Notes: generated from the sequence alone by a model not told the origin. A stretch of 64,000 nt of DNA from a bacterium (GCA_029945425.1 JAQSDV010000004.1:1285296-1349295); one strand, 5' to 3'. Numbered from the stretch's first letter, positions 35,666 through 44,829 are shown. Made by a program: numbers and translations.

Positions 35666-37285
35666 TCACGATGGCGGTTTTGGCGGCGTCTGCCGCGGCG
35701 GTGGAACCGCCATCTGTCCCGATGGTGGAACCATCGCGGGGCGCTGGATGTTTTTCAGCGCAGGCTCGACCGCCGCGATGTCGACGCCGTAGCGCGCATT
35801 CGCCGCAACGTAATCAATTCTCCGTACATCGTTCAGATAGGTCTGCTGCAGTTTTGTCATCAGCACGGGCAGCACGGCGTTGTCGGGTTGCTTCCCGATG
35901 CCGTCCATCAGCGCGGTCTGCAGCGCGCCATAGGCACCGATTATGGTCTGGGGCGTGATCTTGCCATAGAGGGCGAAGGCGCGCTCCTGCAGCATCGCGC
36001 TGGCGTTCCAGGCGCGTATCTTGGCCATTCCCTCCTTCTCCTGCGCCGTCAGGGGCGCATCGCGCCTGGGCGCGTGCCTGGCGGCCCGTTCGGCGGCAAC
36101 GTAGAAGCGGCGGAATTCCCGCGCGCGGGCGAAATCGGGGTCGCCGCCCGCCAGAATGTTCAGGGCGCGGCGCTGGCTGGCGGTTTTGGCGTCCTCCAGC
36201 ATGACGGTGTAGCCGACGACGGAGCCTGTCATCTCTTTCGCGTCCATGACGGAGAGGTAGAGCGCCTGCGCCGCCGTGTCGCCGAGCGCGCGGAAGGCGG
36301 GCAGCCCCATTTTCACAATGCGGGTTTTCAGCTCCGCCAGCGCGGGCGGCGAGAAGTGGATGAAGTCCCCGACCAGCTTCGACCGCCAGCCCGCGATGGA
36401 GTCGAAGGCGGTAAGGTCGGCCTTGCCGCTGCGGATCAGGTCGCCGACGCCGCCGACATCGGCCAGCGCCTCTTTATTATATCGAAGCGCGATATATTCC
36501 CGCACCGTCGCGTTGTTGCGGGCGGCATTGGGCTTCTTCATTTCCCTGTCCATGGCGTCTTCGTTAAAGCCATGCATGGGATAGCGGCTGTCGAGGCAGT
36601 GCCACGATTCATGAAGGTTCACGAAGGCGATTTTCTGCTGCAGCGTCATGCCGGGGATGGAAAAGGGCAGGGCGTGGCCGGACGACGGCACGATCACGCA
36701 AGCCTCTCCCGATGCGCCCGTCATGTTGAGGAAGGCGCCGGGGTTCTGGGTTTTCACGAGGCCGAAGGCGAATTTGTAGTAGGCGGACATGTTGCCGGCG
36801 ACAGCACGGGCGCGGGCGGGTTCCATTTCCACCCCCTGCTCGCCCAGCATTAACTGGATGAGGGCAACCGACGGCAGGCCGAGTGCGCTGCCCGCATCAA
36901 AGCGGGCGGGGTCGAGCACCACGGCACGGTCATGCAGGCCCTGCATATGCTGCAGGCTGAGCGTCAGCCGGTTGCCCAGCACGCCCAGATCGCGGGAATA
37001 GGCGTCGCCGGTCTGGATTTTGGAGGCCATGAAGTCCAGGCGCGCTGCGGAGATGAGTGCCATGCGCACTTCCATCCGGTATTCAAACTCGCGTAAATCG
37101 GGGGGTGCCTGCTCGCTCACCGCTGGCCCTGTGCCGCCGGGCGCGGTCGGGGGGCCGTTCTGCGCCTGCGCTGGCGTCATGCCGCCCAGCAGCGCGGTAG
37201 CAAGCGCCGTCGATGCGGCGAATTTGCGCCACACGGCCGTGAGCTGGCCTTTCTCACGATGTATCCTATTGTCGTTTTTCGCCAT
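35666..37285 (-). CDS. Exported HExxH protein, putative metallopeptidase
   Basis: A 539-residue precursor with a signal peptide (about residues 1-42, ending PAQAQ). A zinc-type HExxH motif is at 225-229 (NLHESWHCLD), and a downstream EALAD at 272-276 could supply the third ligand as in gluzincins. The rest is largely helical, without a recognised domain, and the C-terminus is Pro-rich (TPPKPPS). I do not know the family; peptidase activity is inferred from the motif and spacing of about 43 residues. It stands alone between ornithine decarboxylase and the divergent typA, with an AT-rich upstream region at about 37300-37380. Confidence 0.7.
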   Translation of the reverse strand: MAKNDNRIHREKGQLTAVWRKFAASTALATALLGGMTPAQAQNGPPTAPGGTGPAVSEQAPPDLREFEYRMEVRMALISAARLDFMASKIQTGDAYSRDLGVLGNRLTLSLQHMQGLHDRAVVLDPARFDAGSALGLPSVALIQLMLGEQGVEMEPARARAVAGNMSAYYKFAFGLVKTQNPGAFLNMTGASGEACVIVPSSGHALPFSIPGMTLQQKIAFVNLHESWHCLDSRYPMHGFNEDAMDREMKKPNAARNNATVREYIALRYNKEALADVGGVGDLIRSGKADLTAFDSIAGWRSKLVGDFIHFSPPALAELKTRIVKMGLPAFRALGDTAAQALYLSVMDAKEMTGSVVGYTVMLEDAKTASQRRALNILAGGDPDFARAREFRRFYVAAERAARHAPRRDAPLTAQEKEGMAKIRAWNASAMLQERAFALYGKITPQTIIGAYGALQTALMDGIGKQPDNAVLPVLMTKLQQTYLNDVRRIDYVAANARYGVDIAAVEPALKNIQRPAMVPPSGQMAVPPPRQTPPKPPS

Positions 37286-37412
37286 GCGCTTCGGACACTC
37301 GAATAAAGAGGCGATAAATAACCGCCTGAATCTCCACAGGGAATTACCCGAGCCTATATTATACTATACATAATTAAGGATTCGTGTATTATGTCGAACG
37401 CTTGACCAAAAA

Positions 37413-37442
37413 CCTATTGAAAAATAAAGATTTTTCAATAGG
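37413..37442 (+). promoter_or_regulatory. Perfect inverted repeat in the typA leader
   Basis: A 12-base perfect inverted repeat, CCTATTGAAAAA and TTTTTCAATAGG, with a 6-base loop, ending 55 bases before the typA ATG. There is no T-run after it, so a simple terminator is unlikely. It may be an operator or an AT-rich RNA hairpin controlling typA. Confidence 0.55.
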
Positions 37443-37497
37443 ATGCAGCGCAACAAAACAATAATAAACGATTCAAACCGATTCAGGGCGGAAAAAT

Positions 37498-39321
37498 ATG
37501 ACCAACAAGCTTCGCAACATTGCCATCATCGCACACGTCGACCATGGCAAAACAACCCTCGTCGACGTTCTGCTCCGCCAGTCGGGCCAGTTCCGCGCGA
37601 ACGAAAAAGTCGCCGAGCGCGTCATGGATTCCAACGACCTTGAAAAAGAACGCGGGATCACGATCCTTGCGAAAGTCACCTCGCTGATGTGGAAAGACAC
37701 CCGCATCAATATCGTCGACACCCCCGGCCACGCGGATTTCGGCGGCGAAGTCGAACGCATCCTGTCGATGGTTGATGGCGTTGTCATTCTGGTGGACGCT
37801 GCCGAAGGCGCGCTGCCCCAGACCAAATTCGTTTCCGGCAAGGCGCTGAAGCTGGGCCTGAAGCCCATCGTCGTCATCAACAAGGTCGACCGCCCCGACG
37901 CGCGCCCCGACGAAGTGCATGAAGAAGTGTTCGATCTTTTCGTCGCGCTCGAAGCAACCGACGAACAGCTCGACTTCCCCATCCTCTACGCATCCGGCCG
38001 TCAGGGCTGGGCGTCGAAGACGCTGGGCGGCGAGCAAACCGACCTCGCGCCCCTGTTCGACCTGATCTGCGAATACGTGCCGCCGCCGAAAGTGGAAGAA
38101 AACAAGCCCTTCTCGATGCTGGTCACCATGATCGAAAGCAACCCTTACCTGGGTCGCGTCGTCACCGGCCGCATCACCGCCGGCAGCGTGAAAACCAACC
38201 AGGCGCTGAAATCGCTGGCGATTGACAGCAGCGCGGTTGAAAACTTCCGCGCGTCGAAAATCCTCGCCTTCCGCGGCATCGAGCGCGAGCCGCTGGACGA
38301 AGCACATGCAGGCGACATTATTTCCATCGCCGGCATGACGCAGGCGACCTCCGTCACCAACACGGTCTGCGACCCTGTGGTGACTGTGGCACTGCCCGCT
38401 ATTCCGATCGATCCGCCCACCATTTCCATGTCCTTCGCCGTCAACAACGGCCCCTTCGCCGGCACCGAAGGCACGAAAGTGACCTCGCGCATGATCCGCG
38501 AGCGCCTGTTCAAGGAAGCGGAAAGCAACGTCGCGATGAAAGTCCTCGACGGCCAGACCTCGGACTTGTTCGAAGTGTTCGGCCGCGGCGAGTTGCAGAT
38601 GTCGGTCCTGATCGAAACCATGCGCCGCGAAGGCTTCGAGCTTTTGATCGGCCGCCCGCGCGTGCTGTATAAAACCGATGAAGAAACCGGCGAAAAGCTG
38701 GAGCCGTATGAAGAAGTCGTGATTGACGTCGATCAGGAACATTCCGGCACGGTCGTCCAGAAAATGGCGATCCGCAAGGGCGACATGATGTCGATGGCTC
38801 CGTCGGGTGCCGGTAAGGTCAAGATGACCTTTATCGCCCCCACGCGCGGCCTCATCGGCTACCACGGCGAATTCCTGACCGACACGCGCGGCACGGGCAT
38901 CATCAACCGCCTGTTCCACGGCTATGGCACGTTCAAGGGCAGCGTCGAAGGCCGCCGCGTTGGCGTGCTGCTGGCGATGGATACCGGCGAAGCGACCGAA
39001 TACGACCTGTGGAAACTGGAAGAGCGCGGCACCATCATGGTGATGCCGGGCACGCGCGTGTACGAAGGCATGATCGTCGGCGAGCACAACCGCGACAACG
39101 ACCTTGCCGTCAACATCCTGCGCGGTAAAAAACTGACCAACGTCCGCGCATCGGGCACCGACGACTCCACCAAGCTGATCCCGCCCCGCATCCTGACGCT
39201 GGAGCAGGCCATCACCTTCATCAACGACGATGAACTGGTCGAAGTCACCCCGAAAACCCTGCGCCTGCGCAAGGCGATCCTCGACCCCAACCTGCGCAAA
39301 CGCCTCGAAAAGACGGGCTAA
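37498..39321 (+). CDS. typA: Translational GTPase TypA/BipA
   Basis: A 607-residue ribosome-associated GTPase linked to stress and cold adaptation and to 50S assembly. The GTPase motifs are complete: AHVDHGKTTLVD (G1), ERGITI (G2), DTPGHADFGGEVER (G3) and NKVDR (G4). The C-terminal EF-G-like domains and the BipA-specific C-terminal domain (GRGELQMSVLIETMRREG onwards) are present. A gene of unknown function follows by 23 bases. The leader carries a perfect inverted repeat. Confidence 0.96.
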   Translation: MTNKLRNIAIIAHVDHGKTTLVDVLLRQSGQFRANEKVAERVMDSNDLEKERGITILAKVTSLMWKDTRINIVDTPGHADFGGEVERILSMVDGVVILVDAAEGALPQTKFVSGKALKLGLKPIVVINKVDRPDARPDEVHEEVFDLFVALEATDEQLDFPILYASGRQGWASKTLGGEQTDLAPLFDLICEYVPPPKVEENKPFSMLVTMIESNPYLGRVVTGRITAGSVKTNQALKSLAIDSSAVENFRASKILAFRGIEREPLDEAHAGDIISIAGMTQATSVTNTVCDPVVTVALPAIPIDPPTISMSFAVNNGPFAGTEGTKVTSRMIRERLFKEAESNVAMKVLDGQTSDLFEVFGRGELQMSVLIETMRREGFELLIGRPRVLYKTDEETGEKLEPYEEVVIDVDQEHSGTVVQKMAIRKGDMMSMAPSGAGKVKMTFIAPTRGLIGYHGEFLTDTRGTGIINRLFHGYGTFKGSVEGRRVGVLLAMDTGEATEYDLWKLEERGTIMVMPGTRVYEGMIVGEHNRDNDLAVNILRGKKLTNVRASGTDDSTKLIPPRILTLEQAITFINDDELVEVTPKTLRLRKAILDPNLRKRLEKTG

Positions 39322-39344
39322 TCGTCACATAACGGGAGTTTGCA

Positions 39345-39758
39345 ATGGCTATGGTGAAGGCGCATTTGCGCAGCCTGATGATGGGCGTGTTTTACGGCGC
39401 ACTTATTTTTGTGGCTGACCGTTGCATCCATCTGAAAGGCACCGTGAATATCACGCTGCTGGTGATCATGTCGATCATGGCGATGCTGGTCGTGATCGGC
39501 ACCATCAAGGTCGATCCGCAAAGCCGCTTTTACATTCCGCTGAAGCCGTTTTCAATCCTCGCCGGTCTCGTGCTGTCGATTGGTTTGATTTATGCCTTCC
39601 TCGGCAATATGCCGGGGCAGCGCAATTTCATCCAGAGCCTCGCCGACGCGAAAACCCTGCCGCCTGCAGTCCAGCAACCGTTCGATAAATATGTCGAATG
39701 GAGTGCCCGTCATTCGCTGATTGGAAATGGCAAGCCGGAAATCGTGAAGCAGCCGTGA
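39345..39758 (+). CDS. Hypothetical membrane protein
   Basis: A 137-residue protein with three predicted membrane helices (about residues 10-25, 33-53 and 67-89) and a soluble C-terminal tail. I do not recognise a family. A GGGAG site precedes the ATG, and it follows typA by 23 bases, so co-transcription is likely. Confidence 0.7.
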   Translation: MAMVKAHLRSLMMGVFYGALIFVADRCIHLKGTVNITLLVIMSIMAMLVVIGTIKVDPQSRFYIPLKPFSILAGLVLSIGLIYAFLGNMPGQRNFIQSLADAKTLPPAVQQPFDKYVEWSARHSLIGNGKPEIVKQP

Positions 39759-39768
39759 TTTTGGCGGC

Positions 39769-40320
39769 TTAGGGCTTCATCCCGAACTTCTGCGCGCCCT
39801 GCGCATAGACCTTGTCGAACTCGCCCTCCAGCCCCGCATTCACGCCGCGCAAACCGTCGACCACGTTTTTTGCCCAGGTGAAATATTCCTGCTTTCGCGC
39901 AAGGCTCCAGTCGGGCGGCGGAGAGTCGAGAATGGCGCGCAGGTTCGAGATTTTATCGGCGGTTTTCACCAGCTTCGCGGCGTCGGATTTATGCGGCGCG
40001 TGTTCGACCTGCAAACGCTTGCGTTCTGCCTTGGGCAGTGATTTGTCATCCGTGCATTCCTGAACGATATCGGCGACGTTCTGGCCGAATTCCTTTACCA
40101 GTTCTTCGTATTTGGTATCCGTGTCCTCGATCGTGTCATGCAGCACGGCGGCGGCCAGCACATCGGCATTCTTGCCGTCGGTGAATTGCGTGATCAGGTC
40201 TGCGACCTCGATCAGGTGGTTCACATAGGGCTCGGCGCGTTCGCCCTTGCGGCGCTGGTCGGTGTGTTTTTTGGCGGCAAACAATAATGCGCGCGTGAGC
40301 GTCTGCGAAACTTCGGTCAT
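39769..40320 (-). CDS. MESH1-like HD-domain (p)ppGpp hydrolase
   Basis: A 183-residue single-domain HD protein of the small alarmone hydrolase / MESH1 type. The metal and catalytic residues are all present at the same numbers as in human MESH1: H35, H61, D62, E65, D66, D122 and N126 (HDTIED, TADKISNL). It should remove the 3'-pyrophosphate of (p)ppGpp; MESH1 enzymes can also dephosphorylate NADPH. The start at 40320 has AAAGGA seven bases upstream; an extended frame to 40383 is not needed. No synthetase domain is attached. Confidence 0.9.
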   Translation of the reverse strand: MTEVSQTLTRALLFAAKKHTDQRRKGERAEPYVNHLIEVADLITQFTDGKNADVLAAAVLHDTIEDTDTKYEELVKEFGQNVADIVQECTDDKSLPKAERKRLQVEHAPHKSDAAKLVKTADKISNLRAILDSPPPDWSLARKQEYFTWAKNVVDGLRGVNAGLEGEFDKVYAQGAQKFGMKP

Positions 40321-40390
40321 GGGCTTTTCCTTTGGATATGCCCTTATGCTAGGCCTTCCCGCCGCATCATGCAAGATCCGCAAAAAAGCA

Positions 40391-40419
40391 GAAAGCCGGG
40401 CGCTGCAAGCCCGGCTTTC
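40391..40419 (-). terminator. Rho-independent terminator of the rhodanese gene
   Basis: Stem GAAAGCCGGGC / GCCCGGCTTTC followed by a T-rich tail on the minus strand, 27 bases after the rhodanese stop. The core matches the terminator at 41057-41087. Confidence 0.8.
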
Positions 40420-40445
40420 CTATCATCAATGCAGGTGCGCGTATC

Positions 40446-40955
40446 TTAAATCTCGCGTCCGCTTTGGTGATCCAAAGAGTAATCGGTATCGCCCGCACTG
40501 CTGCGGAAATCTTTCTGGTAGTTGGCGGCGAGGCTTTCAAGGTCTTCGACCGTGCGGCTGGAAATGGCATCGGCGACGCCGTTGCCGTCTTCCATGCTGT
40601 CCTGCGGCAGGCCCTCGTCATATTCCCTGGGCACGCCTTCCATGCGATATCCTGCGGCTTTCCAGTCGTCCTTGCCTTCGACGTAATCCGACACATCGGT
40701 ATAACCGAGGCTTTCAAGGATTTCGGCGGCCTTGGTCGATGCGGCGCAATCCGCGCTCTGGCAATAGGTGATGATTTTCTGCGCTTTGTCCGGCAGCTGC
40801 TGCGGCGCTTCTTTCGCAAGCGTTTCGAGAGGCATCGACAGCGCGCCCGGCAAATGGCCCGTTTCATAGGCCGATTTCGGCAGGGCTTCGATGATGGCGA
40901 CGCCAAGGCCGGCATCGATGAAGTGCTTCACTTCGTCGCGTTTGATGGGTTGCAT
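40446..40955 (-). CDS. Rhodanese-like domain protein
   Basis: A 169-residue cytoplasmic protein with a rhodanese domain at residues 1-110. The active-site loop is YCQSADCAAS, with C65 as the candidate sulfur-carrying cysteine and C70 nearby. The C-terminal 60 residues are acidic and unassigned. Sulfur transfer or a redox role is inferred from the family. It is a single-gene unit with its own terminator. Confidence 0.85.
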   Translation of the reverse strand: MQPIKRDEVKHFIDAGLGVAIIEALPKSAYETGHLPGALSMPLETLAKEAPQQLPDKAQKIITYCQSADCAASTKAAEILESLGYTDVSDYVEGKDDWKAAGYRMEGVPREYDEGLPQDSMEDGNGVADAISSRTVEDLESLAANYQKDFRSSAGDTDYSLDHQSGREI

Positions 40956-41056
40956 GGCATCCTCCTTTATATGGCCCTTTGCGCGGGGGCTTCAAAATTT
41001 TCACACGTTGACGCCATTCCAACCGACGGGACGAAAAATCGTTCCGCTAAAAAGAA

Positions 41057-41087
41057 AAGAAGCCGGGCTTCAACAGCCCGGCTTCTT
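41057..41087 (-). terminator. Rho-independent terminator of the Cys-rich small protein
   Basis: Stem AAGAAGCCGGGCT / AGCCCGGCTTCTT with a 5-base loop and a T-rich minus-strand tail, 23 bases after the stop codon. Confidence 0.88.
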
Positions 41088-41109
41088 GAATCACGCTAAA
41101 GCGAAAAGC

Positions 41110-41262
41110 TTAGCCGCCGCAGGAACCGGATTTTTCCTTGTTCGTGCCGCAGGAGCCCATGGTCTCTTCTTTTTTCGCTTCCGTGCCGCAAGAGCCGGTT
41201 TTGGGAGCGGTGGTGGAACAGGAGCCTTTTTCGTCTTTTTTCAGTTGTTCTTGTGAGGTCAT
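41110..41262 (-). CDS. Small cysteine-rich protein with GSC repeats
   Basis: A 50-residue protein containing four GSC(G/S) units separated by Lys/Thr/Glu-rich spacers (GSCSTT, GSCGTE, GSCGTN, GSCGG). No signal peptide is present. The regular cysteines suggest metal or sulfur ligation, but no family function is known to me. The ATG at 41262 has AAGGA nine bases upstream, and a strong terminator follows, which supports a real gene. Confidence 0.7.
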   Translation of the reverse strand: MTSQEQLKKDEKGSCSTTAPKTGSCGTEAKKEETMGSCGTNKEKSGSCGG

Positions 41263-41516
41263 GTTAATTATCCTTTTTGTTGTGTTTTGCACACGCGGGG
41301 GCCGCATTTGCGGTCACCACGCCAAGAGGATATAGCCCCCGAAAACACCTTGTCCACCTGCCAAAACCGCTATTCCCCTCTATCGCCGCCAGCCCCCTGA
41401 TAACGTGACATATATATATTCTTTCTATTTTACATAAACATAACAGCAAAGCCTGTTTAAACGGCTTTCACGCCTGTGCGATACTCTGGCTGGATTTTGA
41501 GTCGAAAGGAATAACC

Positions 41517-42353
41517 ATGTATTCGCGCCTGCTCCAGTTCATGATTCCGCTCGTGGTGGTGCTGGCGATCATCGGTTTTTCCGCGCTGGCGCAGGAAGAC
41601 CACGCGGACATGGGGCATGAAAATACCGCTGCCGGAACACAAACTGGCATCACCGCGACCGTTACGCCCGATATGCTGGCGACCGGCAAGGAAACGTCCT
41701 TCACGCTGAAGCTGGAAAAGGACGGCGCGCCCGTGACGCTCGCCGCGCTGGAGGAACGCCACACGCAGAAAATCCACCTGCTCGTCGTCGATGAAAGCCT
41801 GGTCGATTACCATCACCTGCATCCGGTCGCGGGCACCGATGCGGGCAGCTACAGCTTTTCCTTCACGCCCGCCACTGCGCATAACTATATCGTCTATGCA
41901 GATGTAAAACATATCGCAGGGGCGGCGCAGATGGTTGGCGTGAAGCTGCAGGGGGCATCGCCCTGCGCGGGTGATTGCACCGACCGCAGCGCGGCCGCAA
42001 GCGCCAGCACGGCCGGCATCACGGGCAAGGTTGTTTTCGCCGACAAAGACATCAAGGCCGGCACGCCCGTAAACGCCGAAGTCACGCTGACCGGCGCAGA
42101 TGGCAAACCGCTTGCCGATCTCGAGCCCGTGATGGGCGCCTACGGGCATATCGTTGGTTTCTATGAAGGCATGACCGATGTTGCCCATATGCACCCGATG
42201 GGCGCGGAGCCGAAGAACGACACGGATCGCGGCGCCTCGCCCCTGAAATTCATGCTGCATCCCGATCATCCGGGATACATGAAGTACTTCGTGCAGATCC
42301 GGCGCGGCGGCAAGGATGTGTTCCTGCCATTCGGCCTTGAAATCGCAAAGTAA
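41517..42353 (+). CDS. Periplasmic tandem-domain His/Met-rich protein
   Basis: A 278-residue precursor with an N-terminal signal or anchor (residues about 8-26). Two Ig-like domains repeat the pattern 'H-hydrophobic core-HxHP': KIHLLVVDESLVDYHHLHP and GAYGHIVGFYEGMTDVAHMHP. Such YtkA/FixH-like modules are common in secreted proteins linked to copper or other metals. The N-terminal EDHADMGHE is also His/Met-rich. Metal binding is likely but inferred. AAAGGA precedes the ATG. Confidence 0.65.
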   Translation: MYSRLLQFMIPLVVVLAIIGFSALAQEDHADMGHENTAAGTQTGITATVTPDMLATGKETSFTLKLEKDGAPVTLAALEERHTQKIHLLVVDESLVDYHHLHPVAGTDAGSYSFSFTPATAHNYIVYADVKHIAGAAQMVGVKLQGASPCAGDCTDRSAAASASTAGITGKVVFADKDIKAGTPVNAEVTLTGADGKPLADLEPVMGAYGHIVGFYEGMTDVAHMHPMGAEPKNDTDRGASPLKFMLHPDHPGYMKYFVQIRRGGKDVFLPFGLEIAK

Positions 42354-42423
42354 TTACGGCTTTACATTTACCATAATTTTACGGTATGATCCTGTTCCAG
42401 TTTTGAAACAGGGATGCCCGACC

Positions 42424-43092
42424 GTGACCACCGCTGCGCCATTCTTCAACGCCTCTGCCGATTCCGCCCGCGAGGCGGGATTGCGGCTGCTTGCTGAGCT
42501 GGAGCGCAGCGATGCAGATATCAGCGCGGCGAAACTGCTCAACCTCATGGGCACGAATGTCGACTACGGCGTGACAAGTGAAAAAGGCGAAACGCCGCTG
42601 CTGCTGGCGGCGCAAAAAGGATTTTTCGTGGCGGCGCTGCGCATGGTGGGATATGGCGCGGATGCGAACAAGCCCGATCAGTTCGGATTTACGCCGTTCA
42701 TGATGGCGGCATCGGGCAATGATCGCGCATTGGTTGATGCGTTGCTGGGGAAAAATGTCGGGATCAATGCGATCAGCGCGGCGGGCGACACGGCATTTAC
42801 GCTCACGGGCGGGCAGGGGCATGATGCGATGCTGAGGTACCTGCTGCAAAAAGGCGCGACATTCACTGATGCGGAGGGGGTCCGCACCCGCGACGAAGCC
42901 AGCAGGCGTGGGCATACGGATGTCGTGAAAGCCATCAACGATATTTTCGATGCGCGCGAAAAAGAGATACAGGATGGCATTGATCAGGCCGAACGCGCCC
43001 GCCGCGACAATATGGCGCGCATCGCGGATACCTTCCGCCATGGGCCGGAGGGAAAAATCTCTGCTCCCCTCACGGCAAGGTTCAAGCATTAA
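42424..43092 (+). CDS. Ankyrin repeat protein
   Basis: A 222-residue protein with about four ankyrin repeats at residues 45-180, for example KGETPLLLAAQKGFFVAALR and FGFTPFMMAASGNDRALVDAL, then a charged helix. No signal peptide is visible. I choose the GTG at 42424 because a purine-rich AGGGA lies upstream and the N-terminus then reads sensibly; an upstream extension is rich in unlikely residues. Ankyrin repeats bind proteins; the partner is unknown. Confidence 0.75.
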   Translation: MTTAAPFFNASADSAREAGLRLLAELERSDADISAAKLLNLMGTNVDYGVTSEKGETPLLLAAQKGFFVAALRMVGYGADANKPDQFGFTPFMMAASGNDRALVDALLGKNVGINAISAAGDTAFTLTGGQGHDAMLRYLLQKGATFTDAEGVRTRDEASRRGHTDVVKAINDIFDAREKEIQDGIDQAERARRDNMARIADTFRHGPEGKISAPLTARFKH

Positions 43093-43095
43093 GGC

Positions 43096-43383
43096 CTAGT
43101 GGATATCGTCGTAATTGCGTTCGTGATTGACCGCGGGGTTCAGGCGTTCTTCCCGCGTCAGGTCATCGAATTTCTGGGTGACCTTGTCGGCCTTCACCAT
43201 TTTCTTGATGCCGCGCTCCGACCCGTAAAACGCATCTCCCTCGAATTTTTCTTGCGCAAGGCGGTCCTGTTCGTGGTCGACAGGCTCGGGCTGTGCCTCG
43301 AGGTTTTCAAAGTCGAGGCCATTCAGATGCAGCGTCTTGCGTTCGGTGTCCGTTGAATTTTCAGGGGTTTTGATGCTGGGCAT
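43096..43383 (-). CDS. Hypothetical acidic protein
   Basis: A 95-residue, highly charged and probably largely disordered protein with no recognised domain. AGGAG precedes the ATG by seven bases. It is convergent with the ankyrin gene, with three bases between the stops. I cannot assign a function. Confidence 0.6.
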   Translation of the reverse strand: MPSIKTPENSTDTERKTLHLNGLDFENLEAQPEPVDHEQDRLAQEKFEGDAFYGSERGIKKMVKADKVTQKFDDLTREERLNPAVNHERNYDDIH

Positions 43384-43454
43384 GGCGAAATCTCCTGTTG
43401 CAGCGGGGTAATGGTCTACAGGGGACTAATCAGCGGTTTACCGGATAGTTCCGG

Positions 43455-44129
43455 CTATTCGCAGCGCAGCACGACGAAATATCCCGCCCATTGCGTCTGG
43501 AAGCCAAGGCGGTTGTACAGGGCTACCGCGCGGTCGTTATCGGAACGGGAATGGAGGAAAGGTATTTCGCCCCGCGCGGTGATGCCCTGCATGACACGCG
43601 TCATCACCGCCGCCGCATAGCCGCGGCCTGTGTAATCGGGATGGGTGCAGACGGCGCTGACCTCGGTGTATCCCGGCACCTTCATCCGCTCGCCCGCCAG
43701 CGCGACAAGTTTTCCATCCTGATAGATGCCGAAATAATCGCCCATCTCATGCGTGCGGCTGGTGAAGGGGCCGGGGCGGGCCAGCGTCGTCAGTTCGATC
43801 ATCTCCGCTGATTGTGCCGCGCCCATTTTCACGATGTCGGCGGTCGGTTCTTTTGCATCCGGAATGCCGTTATCACAGACCATGCGGATCAGCGGCGCGC
43901 CCGCCAGCACTTCCCAGCCCTTGCGCGGCTGCCATGGCTCGGCCAGAAACAGCGCGGTCACGCCATTGCCCAGCAATGATGCCAGCGCGTCATGATCGAC
44001 CACGCCACCTTCGAACCCGCTGAAGGGTGCGACCTCGGGCATGAAACGCTTCACCTTGCCATCACCAATAGCAAAGTGTGCCTGGCGGGTGGTAAGCGCG
44101 GTCCAGATGATGTTGTCGAGCGGTTGCAT
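43455..44129 (-). CDS. GNAT family N-acetyltransferase
   Basis: A 224-residue acetyltransferase with a C-terminal GNAT domain. The acetyl-CoA loop is visible as VCTHPDYTGRGYAAAVM, and ALYNRLGF is the usual final strand. The N-terminal half is a FR47-type extension. The substrate is unknown. Its ATG follows the upstream stop by one base (TGACATG), so translation is coupled. Confidence 0.88.
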   Translation of the reverse strand: MQPLDNIIWTALTTRQAHFAIGDGKVKRFMPEVAPFSGFEGGVVDHDALASLLGNGVTALFLAEPWQPRKGWEVLAGAPLIRMVCDNGIPDAKEPTADIVKMGAAQSAEMIELTTLARPGPFTSRTHEMGDYFGIYQDGKLVALAGERMKVPGYTEVSAVCTHPDYTGRGYAAAVMTRVMQGITARGEIPFLHSRSDNDRAVALYNRLGFQTQWAGYFVVLRCE

Positions 44130-44130
44130 G

Positions 44131-44829
44131 TCAGCTGATCAATAACAGGCGCGGCGGCCGGCCGTCAACGGTATCGGGCGCACGGTGGATGCAGGGCGGC
44201 ACGGGGCAGCCCGGATATTCGACCGCGATACGCCACAGATTGCCGATGCCAAACGAATAGCGCACAGCCTCCGGCAGGGGGGCGTAATGCAGGTCGTAAC
44301 AATTCTCGCGCAAGTATTCCTCGAAACTCCCGCCGCCTTCCGCTGCGAACAAATCCTGCAACCTTGCGCGTGTCGCAGGATCATCGACGCGGCGCAGGGC
44401 AAAGGCGTTGTCCAGCCCCTCGCTCGATGCTTCGTTATAGCTGCACAGATATGTGTCAGCCTGCACAGGGGCGCGGTCGGCATGGAAAGAATACACATCC
44501 GTCGGCACGGCGTTATCGTCATCGCGCGGGTAACGCGGCACGCATTCAAGGCTGGGCAGTAGCCCGCGCTCCTGCAACAGCGCACGGTCGGCGAGCAATG
44601 CATCGGCGGCTATGCGACCTTCCGCGCTCAGACGCGGGTGCAATGCGGCAATCGCGTCTTCGTCCAGCGAAACGATATCGTCTTCATCCGCAAGCAAGGC
44701 CGCGATTTCATCGAAATTGCCGGGCAACTGCCGGGCCCAGCAGATCGCATTCACCTCCGGCCCGAAGGATGCGTTCACCAACTCGTCGAAACTGCCGACG
44801 ATGCGTATGCGGCTTGTGGCGGGGGTCAT
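44131..44829 (-). CDS. Conserved hypothetical protein
   Basis: A 232-residue soluble protein. It contains SFHADRAPVQADTYLCSY and NCYDLHYAPLPEAV blocks, and ends with a beta-rich segment PPCIHRAPDTVDG. The H-x-D plus a distal His resembles the iron-binding layout of cupin/2-oxoglutarate oxygenases, but I cannot confirm the family. It starts directly after the PBP stop codon (TAAATG) and is followed one base later by the GNAT gene. Confidence 0.65.
   Translation of the reverse strand: MTPATSRIRIVGSFDELVNASFGPEVNAICWARQLPGNFDEIAALLADEDDIVSLDEDAIAALHPRLSAEGRIAADALLADRALLQERGLLPSLECVPRYPRDDDNAVPTDVYSFHADRAPVQADTYLCSYNEASSEGLDNAFALRRVDDPATRARLQDLFAAEGGGSFEEYLRENCYDLHYAPLPEAVRYSFGIGNLWRIAVEYPGCPVPPCIHRAPDTVDGRPPRLLLIS

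Noticed and set aside
37483..39087. 534-codon minus-strand frame over typA
   Set aside because: It is antisense to typA, whose GTPase motifs are unambiguous. The frame is open because of GC-biased third positions.
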